A stretch of DNA of 32,884 nt from Bacillota bacterium (GCA_021821465.1 JAKACM010000047.1:1-32884); one strand, 5' to 3'; shown: positions 24,659 through 32,485, numbered from the stretch's first letter. Program-made: numbers and translations. Notes: generated by a model from the letters alone, not told the origin.

Positions 24659-25402
24659 TTGGGATTTGGCGTGCCACAACGGCGTGTCAGACCTCCGGCC
24701 TTGTTGACTTTAGCGCAAGCGGGCGATGAGAATGCCCGTAACCAGTTGATTGACGATTTTACTCCATTTGTTTTGAAAGTGGCGAGTCAGTCGGCGGGAC
24801 GTTACCTTACTGTCGGGCAAGATGAAGAAATATCTGTGGCGCTGTTAGCTTTCAACGAGGCGATTTCCTCTTACAGTGAGGGAAGGGGGACCTTTTTATC
24901 TTTTGCTCGGACGGTCATTTCGCGACGTCTGGTAGATTATTTTCGTCGGCAGAAGTCGCGCTTCCAAGAGGTATCGCTGAGTGAAATCGAACGGGAAGAT
25001 AGCGAAGGCTATGCTTTGTCGACACAAGTTGATACGTTGGCCCAAGAGCATTGGACTAGGACGCAGCACGATGAAAATCGAATGTACGAGATTATCGAAT
25101 TGCGGGAAAAATTAGGAGCTTATGGCATTTCCTTAACGGAACTTTCCAAATTATCCCCTAAACATCAGGACGCCCGCACTCGCTCCATTCACATTGGGCA
25201 GTTTATTGCAGGGACTCCCGCATACCGAAGGCACTTGGAACTCAAAAGAGAGTTGCCACTAAAAGAGTTGGCAAAACATCCGGGTATAACCCGCAAAACC
25301 TTGGAGCGCCATCGAAAATATATTATAGCAGTTGTCGTTATTTTAATCTCCGACCTGCCATATTTGCGAAGTTTCTTGTTGGACCGAATACGGGGTGAGT
25401 AG
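24659..25402 (+). CDS. sigI: RNA polymerase sigma factor, SigI family
   Basis: The 247-residue protein has the SigI pattern: region 2 with ARNQLIDDFTPFVLKVASQSAGR, the -10 binding helices FNEAISSYSEGRGTFLSFARTVISRRLVDYFRRQ, and a SigI-specific C-terminal helix-turn-helix (LPLKELAKHPGITRKTLERHRKYIIAVVVIL). SigI controls heat or cell-envelope and polysaccharide responses in Bacillus and Clostridium. A TTG start at 24659 is preceded by GGAGGTGAGG; a GTG at 24671 is an alternative. Its partner anti-sigma gene follows after three bases. The gene lies 23 bp after ruvB and may share its transcript. Confidence 0.88.
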   Translation: MGFGVPQRRVRPPALLTLAQAGDENARNQLIDDFTPFVLKVASQSAGRYLTVGQDEEISVALLAFNEAISSYSEGRGTFLSFARTVISRRLVDYFRRQKSRFQEVSLSEIEREDSEGYALSTQVDTLAQEHWTRTQHDENRMYEIIELREKLGAYGISLTELSKLSPKHQDARTRSIHIGQFIAGTPAYRRHLELKRELPLKELAKHPGITRKTLERHRKYIIAVVVILISDLPYLRSFLLDRIRGE

Positions 25403-25405
25403 GTT

Positions 25406-26419
25406 ATGGGAATAAAAGCAGTCGTTGTTGCAGTGGACAAGCATCATGCCACTGTTCTTGTGGCTGGGGGCGAGTTCAAGCGAATCAAACTGACGCGGGA
25501 AAAACTCGTGGTCGGTCAAGAAATTGATCTGTCCCGACTGGAGCATTTTCAGGCTATGAAGAGGGCTTTTGGGGCCGTTACGGCATTGGCGGCTATTGTC
25601 ATGGGACTCAATACCTATTTGTCGCAACCTGTTCCGGCCGCAACTGCGATTTTTAGCATTGATATCAACCCCAGTATCAACATGGTTGTAGGAGGAAGCA
25701 CTCCCACTGTCCTACGAGCCTCGGCACTAGATCCTTCCGGCGAAAAAATTCTCAAGCAAATTTCCTTGCAAGGTTTGCCAATAAAACAGGCACTCTACAA
25801 GGTCACTCGGTGGGCCAAGCGAGATGGCTACCTGACCAAGCAAAGATCATACGTTGTGTTGGGGGCCGTCTTTCGCTCTGCCCATTTCGCGTGGTTCTCG
25901 AAACTGAGTCATGGAGAGCGAAAATTGCTCAGAGCGAACGAAAGTTGGCATGGACACCTTATCTCGGTGTCTACCGTGACACATAAAACCTTGAGAAACT
26001 TTTCTGATCGTGATGTGTCTGTGGGTCGGTATCTTCTGTGGAAGGCAGGGCATAAACCGGCCGCTCCCCCGGTTAGCTACCGAAGAGTTCAACAATCCCC
26101 GTTAAGCGTGCTCATTAAGAAAAAATTGCATCGACCGGAGTCTATTGCCCCTCTCTCGGCAAACCCGTTATCTAAACTCCCCTCTGACTCGTCGGAATCT
26201 GTTCCCTCACATAGGGTGTCGGGGGCGAACTCCAATGGAATGCCTTCTCATGTGTCGGCAAATTTTGCACCGACTTTCCGTAACGGTTCATTCCGAGAAT
26301 GCCAGATGTCGGCAAAGTCTTGTACATCCGTTAGGCGTTTGCGGAAATCGCGCAGAGATGCTCATAGCCAAGAATCATCCTTTTTACTCGATCATGCAAA
26401 ATCCCGCGGGCAGAAATGA
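25406..26419 (+). CDS. rsgI: Anti-sigma-I factor RsgI-like, single-pass membrane protein
   Basis: The 337-residue protein has an N-terminal RsgI_N domain (1-45: VVVAVDKHHATVLVAGGEFKRI) that holds SigI, one membrane helix (about 54-75), and an outside segment starting with FSIDINPSINMVV (83-95). In clostridial RsgI proteins the corresponding Asn-Pro bond is a site of self-cleavage; here it would be N88-P89. The outside part continues to about 210 and ends in a serine- and arginine-rich tail (about 215-337) with no known carbohydrate-binding module. Gene order sigI-rsgI supports the call. What the outer part senses is unknown. Confidence 0.85.
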   Translation: MGIKAVVVAVDKHHATVLVAGGEFKRIKLTREKLVVGQEIDLSRLEHFQAMKRAFGAVTALAAIVMGLNTYLSQPVPAATAIFSIDINPSINMVVGGSTPTVLRASALDPSGEKILKQISLQGLPIKQALYKVTRWAKRDGYLTKQRSYVVLGAVFRSAHFAWFSKLSHGERKLLRANESWHGHLISVSTVTHKTLRNFSDRDVSVGRYLLWKAGHKPAAPPVSYRRVQQSPLSVLIKKKLHRPESIAPLSANPLSKLPSDSSESVPSHRVSGANSNGMPSHVSANFAPTFRNGSFRECQMSAKSCTSVRRLRKSRRDAHSQESSFLLDHAKSRGQK

Positions 26420-26603
26420 CCCGCGAGGATCTCCGCGAGCTTTTAGTCCGGGCCGCTAGTTTCTTTGAAGGGACCGTGCCTATGAACTATAGTTGCGTAA
26501 GTGCTCTCCAATCTGTAAGAATATGGGGAGGACAGCCGGCATGCCATAGAGGCAGATTCCGGGAAGAAATGGGGAGATTGAAACGGGAACGCACACGAGT
26601 TCG

Positions 26604-26852
26604 TTGTACTGGATCTTTTTTGCCGTACTGATTGGGATGACGATTTGGATGTTTATGCAACAATCGCGTAATCAAAAAAATCGTCAACAACTACAAAAGA
26701 GTTTGCAAAAGGGAGACAGGGTTGTGACAGTAGGTGGAGTGATTGGGACCGTTGTGCAGGTGGATGATAAGCGGATTGTTTTGCAAATTGCAGACAATGT
26801 GCGCATAGACGTGTTAAAGACGGCGGTCGGCGGGAAATATCAAGACTCCTAA
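26604..26852 (+). CDS. yajC: YajC-like Sec translocon accessory protein
   Basis: YajC is a small membrane protein bound to SecDF. The 82-residue product has a single N-terminal helix (YWIFFAVLIGMTIWMFM), a polar linker (QQSRNQKNRQQLQKSLQKGD), and the conserved beta domain DRVVTVGGVIGTVVQVDDKRIVLQI. The TTG start at 26604 has only a poor ribosome site, and no better in-frame start is seen upstream. No secD or secF lies in the window. The 184 bp before it hold a 6-bp hairpin at 26405-26425 around the rsgI stop and no supported gene. Confidence 0.85.
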   Translation: MYWIFFAVLIGMTIWMFMQQSRNQKNRQQLQKSLQKGDRVVTVGGVIGTVVQVDDKRIVLQIADNVRIDVLKTAVGGKYQDS

Positions 26853-26879
26853 TAGTCGTATTCAAACGTCTGAATCTCA

Positions 26880-26896
26880 TCGGAGTTGTACTCCGA
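26880..26896. promoter_or_regulatory. Perfect dyad, candidate operator of the glutamate dehydrogenase gene
   Basis: TCGGAGT-TGT-ACTCCGA is a perfect 7-3-7 inverted repeat. It ends 7 bp before the -10 hexamer of gdh and covers the -35 position. No T-run follows, so it is not a terminator for yajC. Confidence 0.55.
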
Positions 26897-26900
26897 GGTG

Positions 26901-26909
26901 TGCTATAAT
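26901..26909 (+). promoter_or_regulatory. Extended -10 promoter of the glutamate dehydrogenase gene
   Basis: TGCTATAAT, identical to the elements ahead of pheS and mutS2. The gene starts 54 bp downstream. The -35 position is taken up by the dyad at 26880-26896, which suggests an activated or repressed promoter. Confidence 0.65.
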
Positions 26910-26963
26910 ACGGGCGAATTCTCGAAGGGAATTCAACGAGACACACTTGGGGAGGCGGAAGAA

Positions 26964-28217
26964 GTGGCGGATTCGTCACTGAACCCATTTTTGCGGGCAC
27001 AGCAAGCTTTCAAGGAAGCTGTTGATACACTTGGTCTTGAGCCCGCAGTATACGAGATTCTTAAACAGCCACTCCGATCATTCGAAGTGGCAGTGCCTTT
27101 TATACGCGATGATGGCTCATTGCAAGTTTTCAATGGTTACCGAGTTCAGCACAATGATGCGCTGGGACCGACGAAGGGGGGACTGCGTTTTCATTCCTCT
27201 GTCACAATGGATGAAGTGAAGGCGTTAGCCATGTGGATGAGCGTAAAGGGCGCATTGCTTGGCCTGCCGTATGGTGGAGGCAAAGGCGGTATTGCATGCG
27301 ATGTCGATCAATTGTCCGAAGGCGAAATTGAACGGTTGAGTCGGGAATACATCCGCGCAGTCAGTTTGGTCATCGGGCCCGACAAAGATATTCCGGCACC
27401 TGATGTATCCACCAATCCTCAAATCATGGCGTGGATGGTCGATGAATATTCCCGTATCCGAGGAGAAAACACATTCGGTTTGATTACAGGAAAACCCGTG
27501 ATTATTGGTGGGTCAGCCGGGCGTGTCGAGGCCACGGGACGGGGACTAGTCTTTGCCACAAGACAATTAGCAAGGGAGTTAGGAATTGATTTTGGAAAGA
27601 GTCGGATAGCCATTCAAGGATTTGGCAACGTCGGATCGGTCGCGGCCGAAATTGCGTACGATATGGGAGCTCGCATCGTGGCGGTATCGGACAAGGATGG
27701 CGGATTATATAATCCTGACGGTATTGACGTTCCGGATTTGGTGGAGTTTAAACGCTATAATCGCCGCCTTGCGGGATATACTCATGCTGAGCCGATTACC
27801 AACGGTGCGTTACTGGAACTTCCCGTGGACATATTGTTTCCGGCGGCGTTGGAGAATCAAATTACCGCAGACAATGCTCCCAATATCCGCGCTCGTATTG
27901 TGGGTGAAGGCGCGAATGGCCCGACCACACCCGAAGCCGATCGCATTTTGTTTGATAAGGGCACCATGGTGATTCCGGACGTGTTAGGAAATTCCGGCGG
28001 TGTGACCGTGTCTTATTTTGAGTGGGTCCAAAATCAGACCCGTTTCTATTGGTCAGAGGATGAAGTGAATCGTCGATTAGAAGAATATATGTCAAAGGCT
28101 ATGGCAGAAATGCATACTATGCATGAACGTTTTGGGGTAACCTTACGCAAAGCGGCTTATTTAGTGGCCGTGGAACGAATAGCACAAGCCATGAGGTACC
28201 GAGGATGGTTAAAATGA
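26964..28217 (+). CDS. Glutamate dehydrogenase (Glu/Leu/Phe/Val family)
   Basis: The 417-residue enzyme interconverts glutamate and 2-oxoglutarate plus ammonia. Substrate-site lysines lie in GPTKGG (K71) and VKGAL (K95), the catalytic lysine in PYGGGKGG (K107), and the NAD(P) fold in IQGFGNVGSVAAEIA with VSDKDGG after the next strand. The family C-terminus EGANGPTTPEADRIL...PDVLGNSGGVTVSYFEWVQN is intact. The size and sequence resemble GudB/RocG of Bacillus. GTG at 26964 with GGGGAGG 8 bp upstream is the start; the frame is open further upstream but that part lies before the promoter. Confidence 0.95.
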   Translation: MADSSLNPFLRAQQAFKEAVDTLGLEPAVYEILKQPLRSFEVAVPFIRDDGSLQVFNGYRVQHNDALGPTKGGLRFHSSVTMDEVKALAMWMSVKGALLGLPYGGGKGGIACDVDQLSEGEIERLSREYIRAVSLVIGPDKDIPAPDVSTNPQIMAWMVDEYSRIRGENTFGLITGKPVIIGGSAGRVEATGRGLVFATRQLARELGIDFGKSRIAIQGFGNVGSVAAEIAYDMGARIVAVSDKDGGLYNPDGIDVPDLVEFKRYNRRLAGYTHAEPITNGALLELPVDILFPAALENQITADNAPNIRARIVGEGANGPTTPEADRILFDKGTMVIPDVLGNSGGVTVSYFEWVQNQTRFYWSEDEVNRRLEEYMSKAMAEMHTMHERFGVTLRKAAYLVAVERIAQAMRYRGWLK

Positions 28218-28366
28218 GGGAACGTGACACGAAGCTAACCGTTACGAATTGGGAATCTCGCCGATCCTGTCGTAACTATTACGGCGATACAGTTTCCTGT
28301 CTGCTTTTCTGGGATGAGAGCGCACGAAACCAAAATTTGTGGGATCGATTCGCGCACAACGTGTAG
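28214..28366 (+). CDS. Candidate 50-residue ORF overlapping the gdh stop codon
   Basis: An ATG at 28214 overlaps the gdh TGA (ATGA) and opens 50 codons to a TAG at 28364-28366. A GAGG at 28201-28204 lies 9 bp upstream. The peptide is hydrophilic with three cysteines and three tryptophans and matches nothing I recognise. The arrangement is typical of coupled genes, but a frame of this length can arise by chance, and the same stretch has strong RNA-pairing potential. Confidence 0.25.
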   Translation: MRERDTKLTVTNWESRRSCRNYYGDTVSCLLFWDESARNQNLWDRFAHNV

Positions 28367-28896
28367 GATCCCCTTAAATCCCAAGACGCGAGTCCCGGTG
28401 CTCTAGGGCAAGCAGCGTGTGTTTAATGGGGCCTCGGCGTCCTTAAGCGGCGGTTTCCGACCATCACCGTTCAAAATGCCCGGATCCTCCCCTTTCCCGC
28501 CGCCAAAGAGTATGCGGCGGGTGGGGTGGGTTTGTTTGTCAGAGGTTCTATGCCTTCAAGGCGAAGACAACAGATGTTTTGCGTCAACTGACAATTTTCG
28601 TTCCGCGGACGATAGTACCGTGAAGAAATTTTACCAGTTGGGTTGCTCCATGATTTCTCGTTCGATCCGGGCGATTTGAGGACGGCGGCGAGTTGAATCA
28701 CAAACGCCACTTACTGTGGAATACCCTCTCCAATAAGCACCTACAAGGCGGCAGGGTGCCATGAGACGTCTCCGATAACATGCACCTTTGGGTTCGCCGT
28801 CTTAACGACGATGTATCCAAGAATGAGATCGGCTATGATTCGAAAATAGATATCTGAATGGTTCTCAGTGCGAGAGTCCTTTGAGGAGGTTTTGGG
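28218..28896. other. Long interval between gdh and the carboxylase cluster
   Basis: About 680 bp without a recognisable gene. It contains nested inverted repeats at 28241-28287 in pseudoknot order, and a strong hairpin at 28496-28521. Open frames at 28419-28679 (plus) and 28471-28710 (minus) lack ribosome sites and family resemblance. The carboxylase promoter must lie in its right part but no consensus hexamers stood out. Confidence 0.5.
28496..28521. other. Strong hairpin in the gdh-carboxylase interval
   Basis: A perfect 8-bp stem CCCGCCGC/GCGGCGGG with a 10-base loop. A CCCC run before and a GGGG run after (28490s and 28523-28526) could extend it. A T-rich stretch (TTTGTTTG) follows within 10 bases on the plus strand, so it might end transcription, but the spacing is poor. 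Confidence 0.5.
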
Positions 28897-30444
28897 GTGA
28901 ATCAAGATCCGTCGGAAGAATTAAAACGTCGTCAAAAAACTATCGAAGAGATGGGGGGAAGTGTCCGTGTTAAGAAGCAACATCAGGCCGGCAAGTTAAC
29001 GGCAAGGGAACGATTAGCGGTATTGTTGGATGAAGGGACTTTTGAAGAAATCGGGGCCCATGTTCGCCACCGTTCTACGTTTTTTGGTTTAGACAAGCAG
29101 GACATTCCATCCGATGCGGTGGTGACGGGAACGGGTCGCATTGATGGACGTGTCGTCTATGTCTATTCGCAGGATTTTACGGTTGCGGGAGGTTCCTTGG
29201 GCGAGATGCATGCCCAAAAAATTCAGCGAATTCAAGATTTAGCGTTGAAAACCGGTAATCCAATCATAGGTCTAAACGACTCGGGGGGAGCCCGTATTCA
29301 AGAAGGCGTGGACGCTTTGGCGGGTTATGGGGAAATCTTTAAACGAAATACCTGGGCATCAGGAGTCGTTCCCCAAATTACGGTAATTATGGGACCGAGC
29401 GCGGGTGGTGCTGTTTATTCTCCTTCCTTAACCGATTTTATTATCATGGTGAGAGGAACAGGACAAATGTTTATTACCGGACCTCAAGTGATTCAAACGG
29501 TGACGGGTGAACAAGTGACGGGGGAAGAACTGGGAGGTGCGGATGCGCAGGTTCGTCTCAGCGGTGTGGCCCATTTTTCGGCCCATAACGACGAAGAAGC
29601 GTTAAGATTGGTGCGACAATTGTTGTCTTACATCCCTAACAATAACCGGGAATTGCCTCCTGTCAGTTCCGAGCAAGATCCTTGGAACAGACTGATTCCC
29701 GCTTTGGCAGACGTTATTCCGCGAGACGCCAATAAACCTTATGATGTGAAACGAATTGTTCTTGCGGTTATAGACCCTGCCTCTTTTCTGGAAATTCAGC
29801 AAGGATACGCGGATAACATGGTCATCGGATTAGGCCGGCTGGGGGGACATGTCATTGGAATCACGGCAAATCAACCGCGGGTTTTGGCGGGGACAATGGA
29901 CATTAACGCATCGGATAAGCTGGCCCGGTTTGTGCGGTTTTGTGACGCTTTTAATATTCCTATCGTGACATTTGTTGACACTCCCGGCTATTTGCCCGGG
30001 ACGAGTCAGGAATTTGGTGGTATCATCCGTCATGGTGCTAAAGTGTTATTTGCTTATGCGGAGGCGACCGTGCCGAAAATCACTGTTATCTTGAGGAAAG
30101 CCTATGGTGGCGCATATTTGGCCATGTGCAGCAAGTCTTTGGGAGCCGATTGGGTTCTGGCCTGGCCAACTGCGGAAATTGCGGTGATGGGACCGGAAGG
30201 GGCTGCCAACATCATTTTTCGTGACGTGATCCGGCAGGCAGAAAATCCCGAAATGGTACGAAAACAAAAAGCCGAGGAATACCGCGAAGAATTCGCAAAT
30301 CCTTTCGTCGCTGCTTCGCGGGGGTATATCGATTCCATTATCGACCCTCAAGAAACACGCTTGCATATTGCGCGTGCTCTCATGACCTTGATGAACAAAC
30401 GGGATAGTCGTCCGCATAAGAAACATGGCAATATGCCGTTATAA
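28897..30444 (+). CDS. Acyl-CoA carboxylase carboxyltransferase subunit (PccB/MmdA-like)
   Basis: The 515-residue protein belongs to the carboxyltransferase family that moves CO2 between biotin and propionyl-, methylmalonyl- or acetyl-CoA. Motifs are KLTARERLAVLLDEGTFEE, the acyl-CoA oxyanion site LNDSGGARIQEGV, the SAGGAVYSPSLTDF stretch, and the carboxybiotin site RKAYGGAYLAMCSK. GTG start with GAGGAGG 7 bp upstream. It is followed by a small OadG-like gene and a biotin carrier gene, the order seen in methylmalonyl-CoA decarboxylase clusters. No membrane beta subunit and no biotin carboxylase is present in the window, so a soluble carboxylase with its biotin carboxylase elsewhere is the better guess. 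Confidence 0.92.
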   Translation: MNQDPSEELKRRQKTIEEMGGSVRVKKQHQAGKLTARERLAVLLDEGTFEEIGAHVRHRSTFFGLDKQDIPSDAVVTGTGRIDGRVVYVYSQDFTVAGGSLGEMHAQKIQRIQDLALKTGNPIIGLNDSGGARIQEGVDALAGYGEIFKRNTWASGVVPQITVIMGPSAGGAVYSPSLTDFIIMVRGTGQMFITGPQVIQTVTGEQVTGEELGGADAQVRLSGVAHFSAHNDEEALRLVRQLLSYIPNNNRELPPVSSEQDPWNRLIPALADVIPRDANKPYDVKRIVLAVIDPASFLEIQQGYADNMVIGLGRLGGHVIGITANQPRVLAGTMDINASDKLARFVRFCDAFNIPIVTFVDTPGYLPGTSQEFGGIIRHGAKVLFAYAEATVPKITVILRKAYGGAYLAMCSKSLGADWVLAWPTAEIAVMGPEGAANIIFRDVIRQAENPEMVRKQKAEEYREEFANPFVAASRGYIDSIIDPQETRLHIARALMTLMNKRDSRPHKKHGNMPL

Positions 30445-30478
30445 TATGGAATCCAACAAATTATTCGTGGAGGTTATG

Positions 30479-30634
30479 GTGGACGAACAGGAAAAGGACG
30501 AACTATCCCCTGAAGTGCTTGCGGCCATTATGGCCGCACTCCTGTGCATGGAAGAGTCATCCTACGGCAGCGTGAATCTAAGAGTTCGAGAGGTGTGGCC
30601 GCAAGAAAGTGCTTGGCGCTGGGTTGGGTGGTAG
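30479..30634 (+). CDS. Small OadG/MmdD-like protein without a membrane segment
   Basis: The 51-residue product MDEQEKDELSPEVLAAIMAALL... has the pattern SPEVLAAIxAAL and a tryptophan-rich end (AWRWVGW) that recall the C-terminal part of decarboxylase delta subunits (OadG/MmdD), which bind the carboxyltransferase. The N-terminal membrane helix of those subunits is missing. GTG at 30479 has GGAGG at 30469-30473; an upstream ATG at 30446 would add 11 residues. It lies 34 bp after the carboxyltransferase gene. The likely role, joining carboxyltransferase and biotin carrier, is inference from the family. The 200 bp after it hold no supported gene. Confidence 0.6.
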   Translation: MDEQEKDELSPEVLAAIMAALLCMEESSYGSVNLRVREVWPQESAWRWVGW

Positions 30635-30837
30635 CGTATTCTCAGTAGTGAAGCGGCAAAAGATTGGGCAAAGAGGCCAAACGGAAATTCAAACAAGTTT
30701 GCCCATCATCAACGAACGTGCAACCCGGAAAAACATGGCTCGACTGCGGCCTAGTCTTGCCGGGGATGATGTGTTGATCGCGAGTTCAGAAATTCGAACA
30801 TGTTGACCCATGTTGAGAAAGGCAGGTTTATCGACTT

Positions 30838-31230
30838 ATGACGGTTCGTAAGTTTCGCATTCGAGTAAATGGGGTGGAATATGACGTCGAGGCGGAAGAG
30901 GTGGAAACGAAAGGATTTTCACATGAGACTGTTGTCCCCAGGACTCCCCAGAATCCTTCGCCTGGCATCCCAGAACCCATTCCACCCGCGCCGATGATTA
31001 CGCACAACGGTGAAATAATTATCGAAGCGCCGCTGCCGGGGGCGGTACTTGAAGTTAAGGTTCAGGAAGGTCAACGTGTGGAAGTTGGACAAGTCTTGAT
31101 TATTCTGGAAGCGATGAAAATGGAAAATGAAGTGACAGCTCCCACCGCCGGAAAAATTAAAAGCTTACGCGTGCAAAAGGGGAGTTCCGTCGATGCCAAC
31201 CAAGTCCTTGTGATAGTAGATCCTTCATAG
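30838..31230 (+). CDS. Biotin carboxyl carrier protein
   Basis: The 130-residue protein has an N-terminal beta segment (KFRIRVNGVEYDVEAEEV), a proline-rich linker (about 36-53) and a C-terminal biotinyl domain (60-130) with the biotinylation motif EAMKME; the modified residue is K94. It carries CO2 between biotin carboxylase and carboxyltransferase. The layout is that of gamma subunits of methylmalonyl-CoA or oxaloacetate decarboxylases and of actinobacterial-type carriers. The ribosome site is poor (AGGCAGG about 13 bases upstream). The next gene begins two bases after its stop. Confidence 0.92.
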   Translation: MTVRKFRIRVNGVEYDVEAEEVETKGFSHETVVPRTPQNPSPGIPEPIPPAPMITHNGEIIIEAPLPGAVLEVKVQEGQRVEVGQVLIILEAMKMENEVTAPTAGKIKSLRVQKGSSVDANQVLVIVDPS

Positions 31231-31232
31231 TT

Positions 31233-32453
31233 ATGCCAAGAATTATGATTATAGCTCCTCATCCCGATGATGAAGCATTGGGAGCAGGAGGTATCATTTA
31301 CCGCGAGGCGCAAAAAGGAAATGATGTGCGAGTTTTATTTGTCACTGCGGGAGACGGGTTTGTGCAGGATGCCGAGCGCTATTACTTCCTTCTTCATGTG
31401 ACCCCGGAGGAATATCTTCATTTGGGGTATGAGAGGCAGTTAGAAGCTGAACGGGCCATGGCACATCTGGGATTGAAATCCGATGAGATCGTCTGCCTAG
31501 GATTTCCGGACGGAGGGTTGGATCGGTTGTTGTTGCATTTTGATGACGTTAAGCCTTTTAAGAGTCCAACCACAGGTGACACGGGTGTTCCCTACATCAA
31601 TATTCCCACATACAAAGTGCCATATACGGGTCGTAATCTCGTGGATTTGCTTGATCGGGAGTTAAGAGCATTCCAACCGGACATATTGGTGACGCCGCTA
31701 TTAGTAGATCAGCATCCCGATCATTGGGCCACGTCCGCTTTTGCGACGTTGGCCTTGTTGCAATGCCGGGCAAGAGGGGAAAGTTGGGCTAAAGCGGCCT
31801 TGCATTACGGCTATCTGGTACATTGGACGGGATGGCCGTTACCACTCGGTTATCATCCCGAACTGGCTACGGAGATGCCCCCAGCATTAAAATCTCATCC
31901 GTTTATCGCATGGCACCAAGAGTATTATCCTGAGGGAACTATTGAGGCGAAACGCCGATCCTTGTTGGCTCATGAGAGTCAAGTGGAGTTGATTAAACCA
32001 TTTTTACAGGCGTTTGCGCGGCGCAGTGAGATATTTGGGCAGGTAAGGCCATTAGTTTTAGGGAAGAGAATGGTGGTTCCGAGACCTAAGAGTGATGTAC
32101 TGACAAAATTGTTCCATAAAGAATATGGTTTGATGCATAGTGAATGGGAATCGGATGGGCGTTGCCTTCGCGTTTTTTTTAGTCCGATAATTCGTCTTGG
32201 GTGGAGACTTCGTCTGGCCGAATTCAGTATCGGTGAGACGACTGAGTTTCTATTGGAAGAAGGAGAAATCGGACATTGGAACTCGCCGCAAATTTCTGTG
32301 CGGAATGAAGCATCGGGATACAATATTTGCTGGAGACAACCCATATCCGAATCCAGGAGGGATGACTTCAAACTGATGGGCTTTGTCATCTTTGATACGG
32401 AAGGAAAGCTTGTCGGTCGAAGCGGTTTCTGGCCTTGGATCAAGACAGTATAA
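31233..32453 (+). CDS. PIG-L/LmbE-family deacetylase with an extra C-terminal domain
   Basis: The N-terminal part (1-250) is a PIG-L type zinc N-deacetylase: the metal motif PHPDDE at 9-14 and the second metal motif HPDH at 161-164 are intact. Members remove acetyl groups from N-acetylglucosaminyl compounds, including precursors of mycothiol and bacillithiol, but the usual length is about 230-290 residues. Here about 130 residues follow (from about 275) with alternating hydrophobic strands and several tryptophans, not matching any domain I know. No ribosome site precedes the ATG; only two bases separate it from the biotin carrier gene, so translation is probably coupled. Substrate unknown. 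Confidence 0.85.
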   Translation: MPRIMIIAPHPDDEALGAGGIIYREAQKGNDVRVLFVTAGDGFVQDAERYYFLLHVTPEEYLHLGYERQLEAERAMAHLGLKSDEIVCLGFPDGGLDRLLLHFDDVKPFKSPTTGDTGVPYINIPTYKVPYTGRNLVDLLDRELRAFQPDILVTPLLVDQHPDHWATSAFATLALLQCRARGESWAKAALHYGYLVHWTGWPLPLGYHPELATEMPPALKSHPFIAWHQEYYPEGTIEAKRRSLLAHESQVELIKPFLQAFARRSEIFGQVRPLVLGKRMVVPRPKSDVLTKLFHKEYGLMHSEWESDGRCLRVFFSPIIRLGWRLRLAEFSIGETTEFLLEEGEIGHWNSPQISVRNEASGYNICWRQPISESRRDDFKLMGFVIFDTEGKLVGRSGFWPWIKTV

Positions 32454-32485
32454 AATTGCGGAGTTACTATATAGCTTGCGACAAG

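Noticed and set aside
26416..26631. 71-codon frame overlapping the rsgI stop (ATGA)
   Set aside because: The overlap is suggestive, but there is no ribosome site, the second half is arginine-rich shadow-like sequence and it overlaps yajC.
28471..28710. Minus-strand 79-codon frame in the gdh-carboxylase interval
   Set aside because: Its more protein-like end is produced by the GC-rich hairpin; no start signals were seen.
30609..30806. 65-codon frame between the OadG-like gene and the biotin carrier gene
   Set aside because: Overlaps the end of the OadG-like gene, no ribosome site and no resemblance to carboxylase components.
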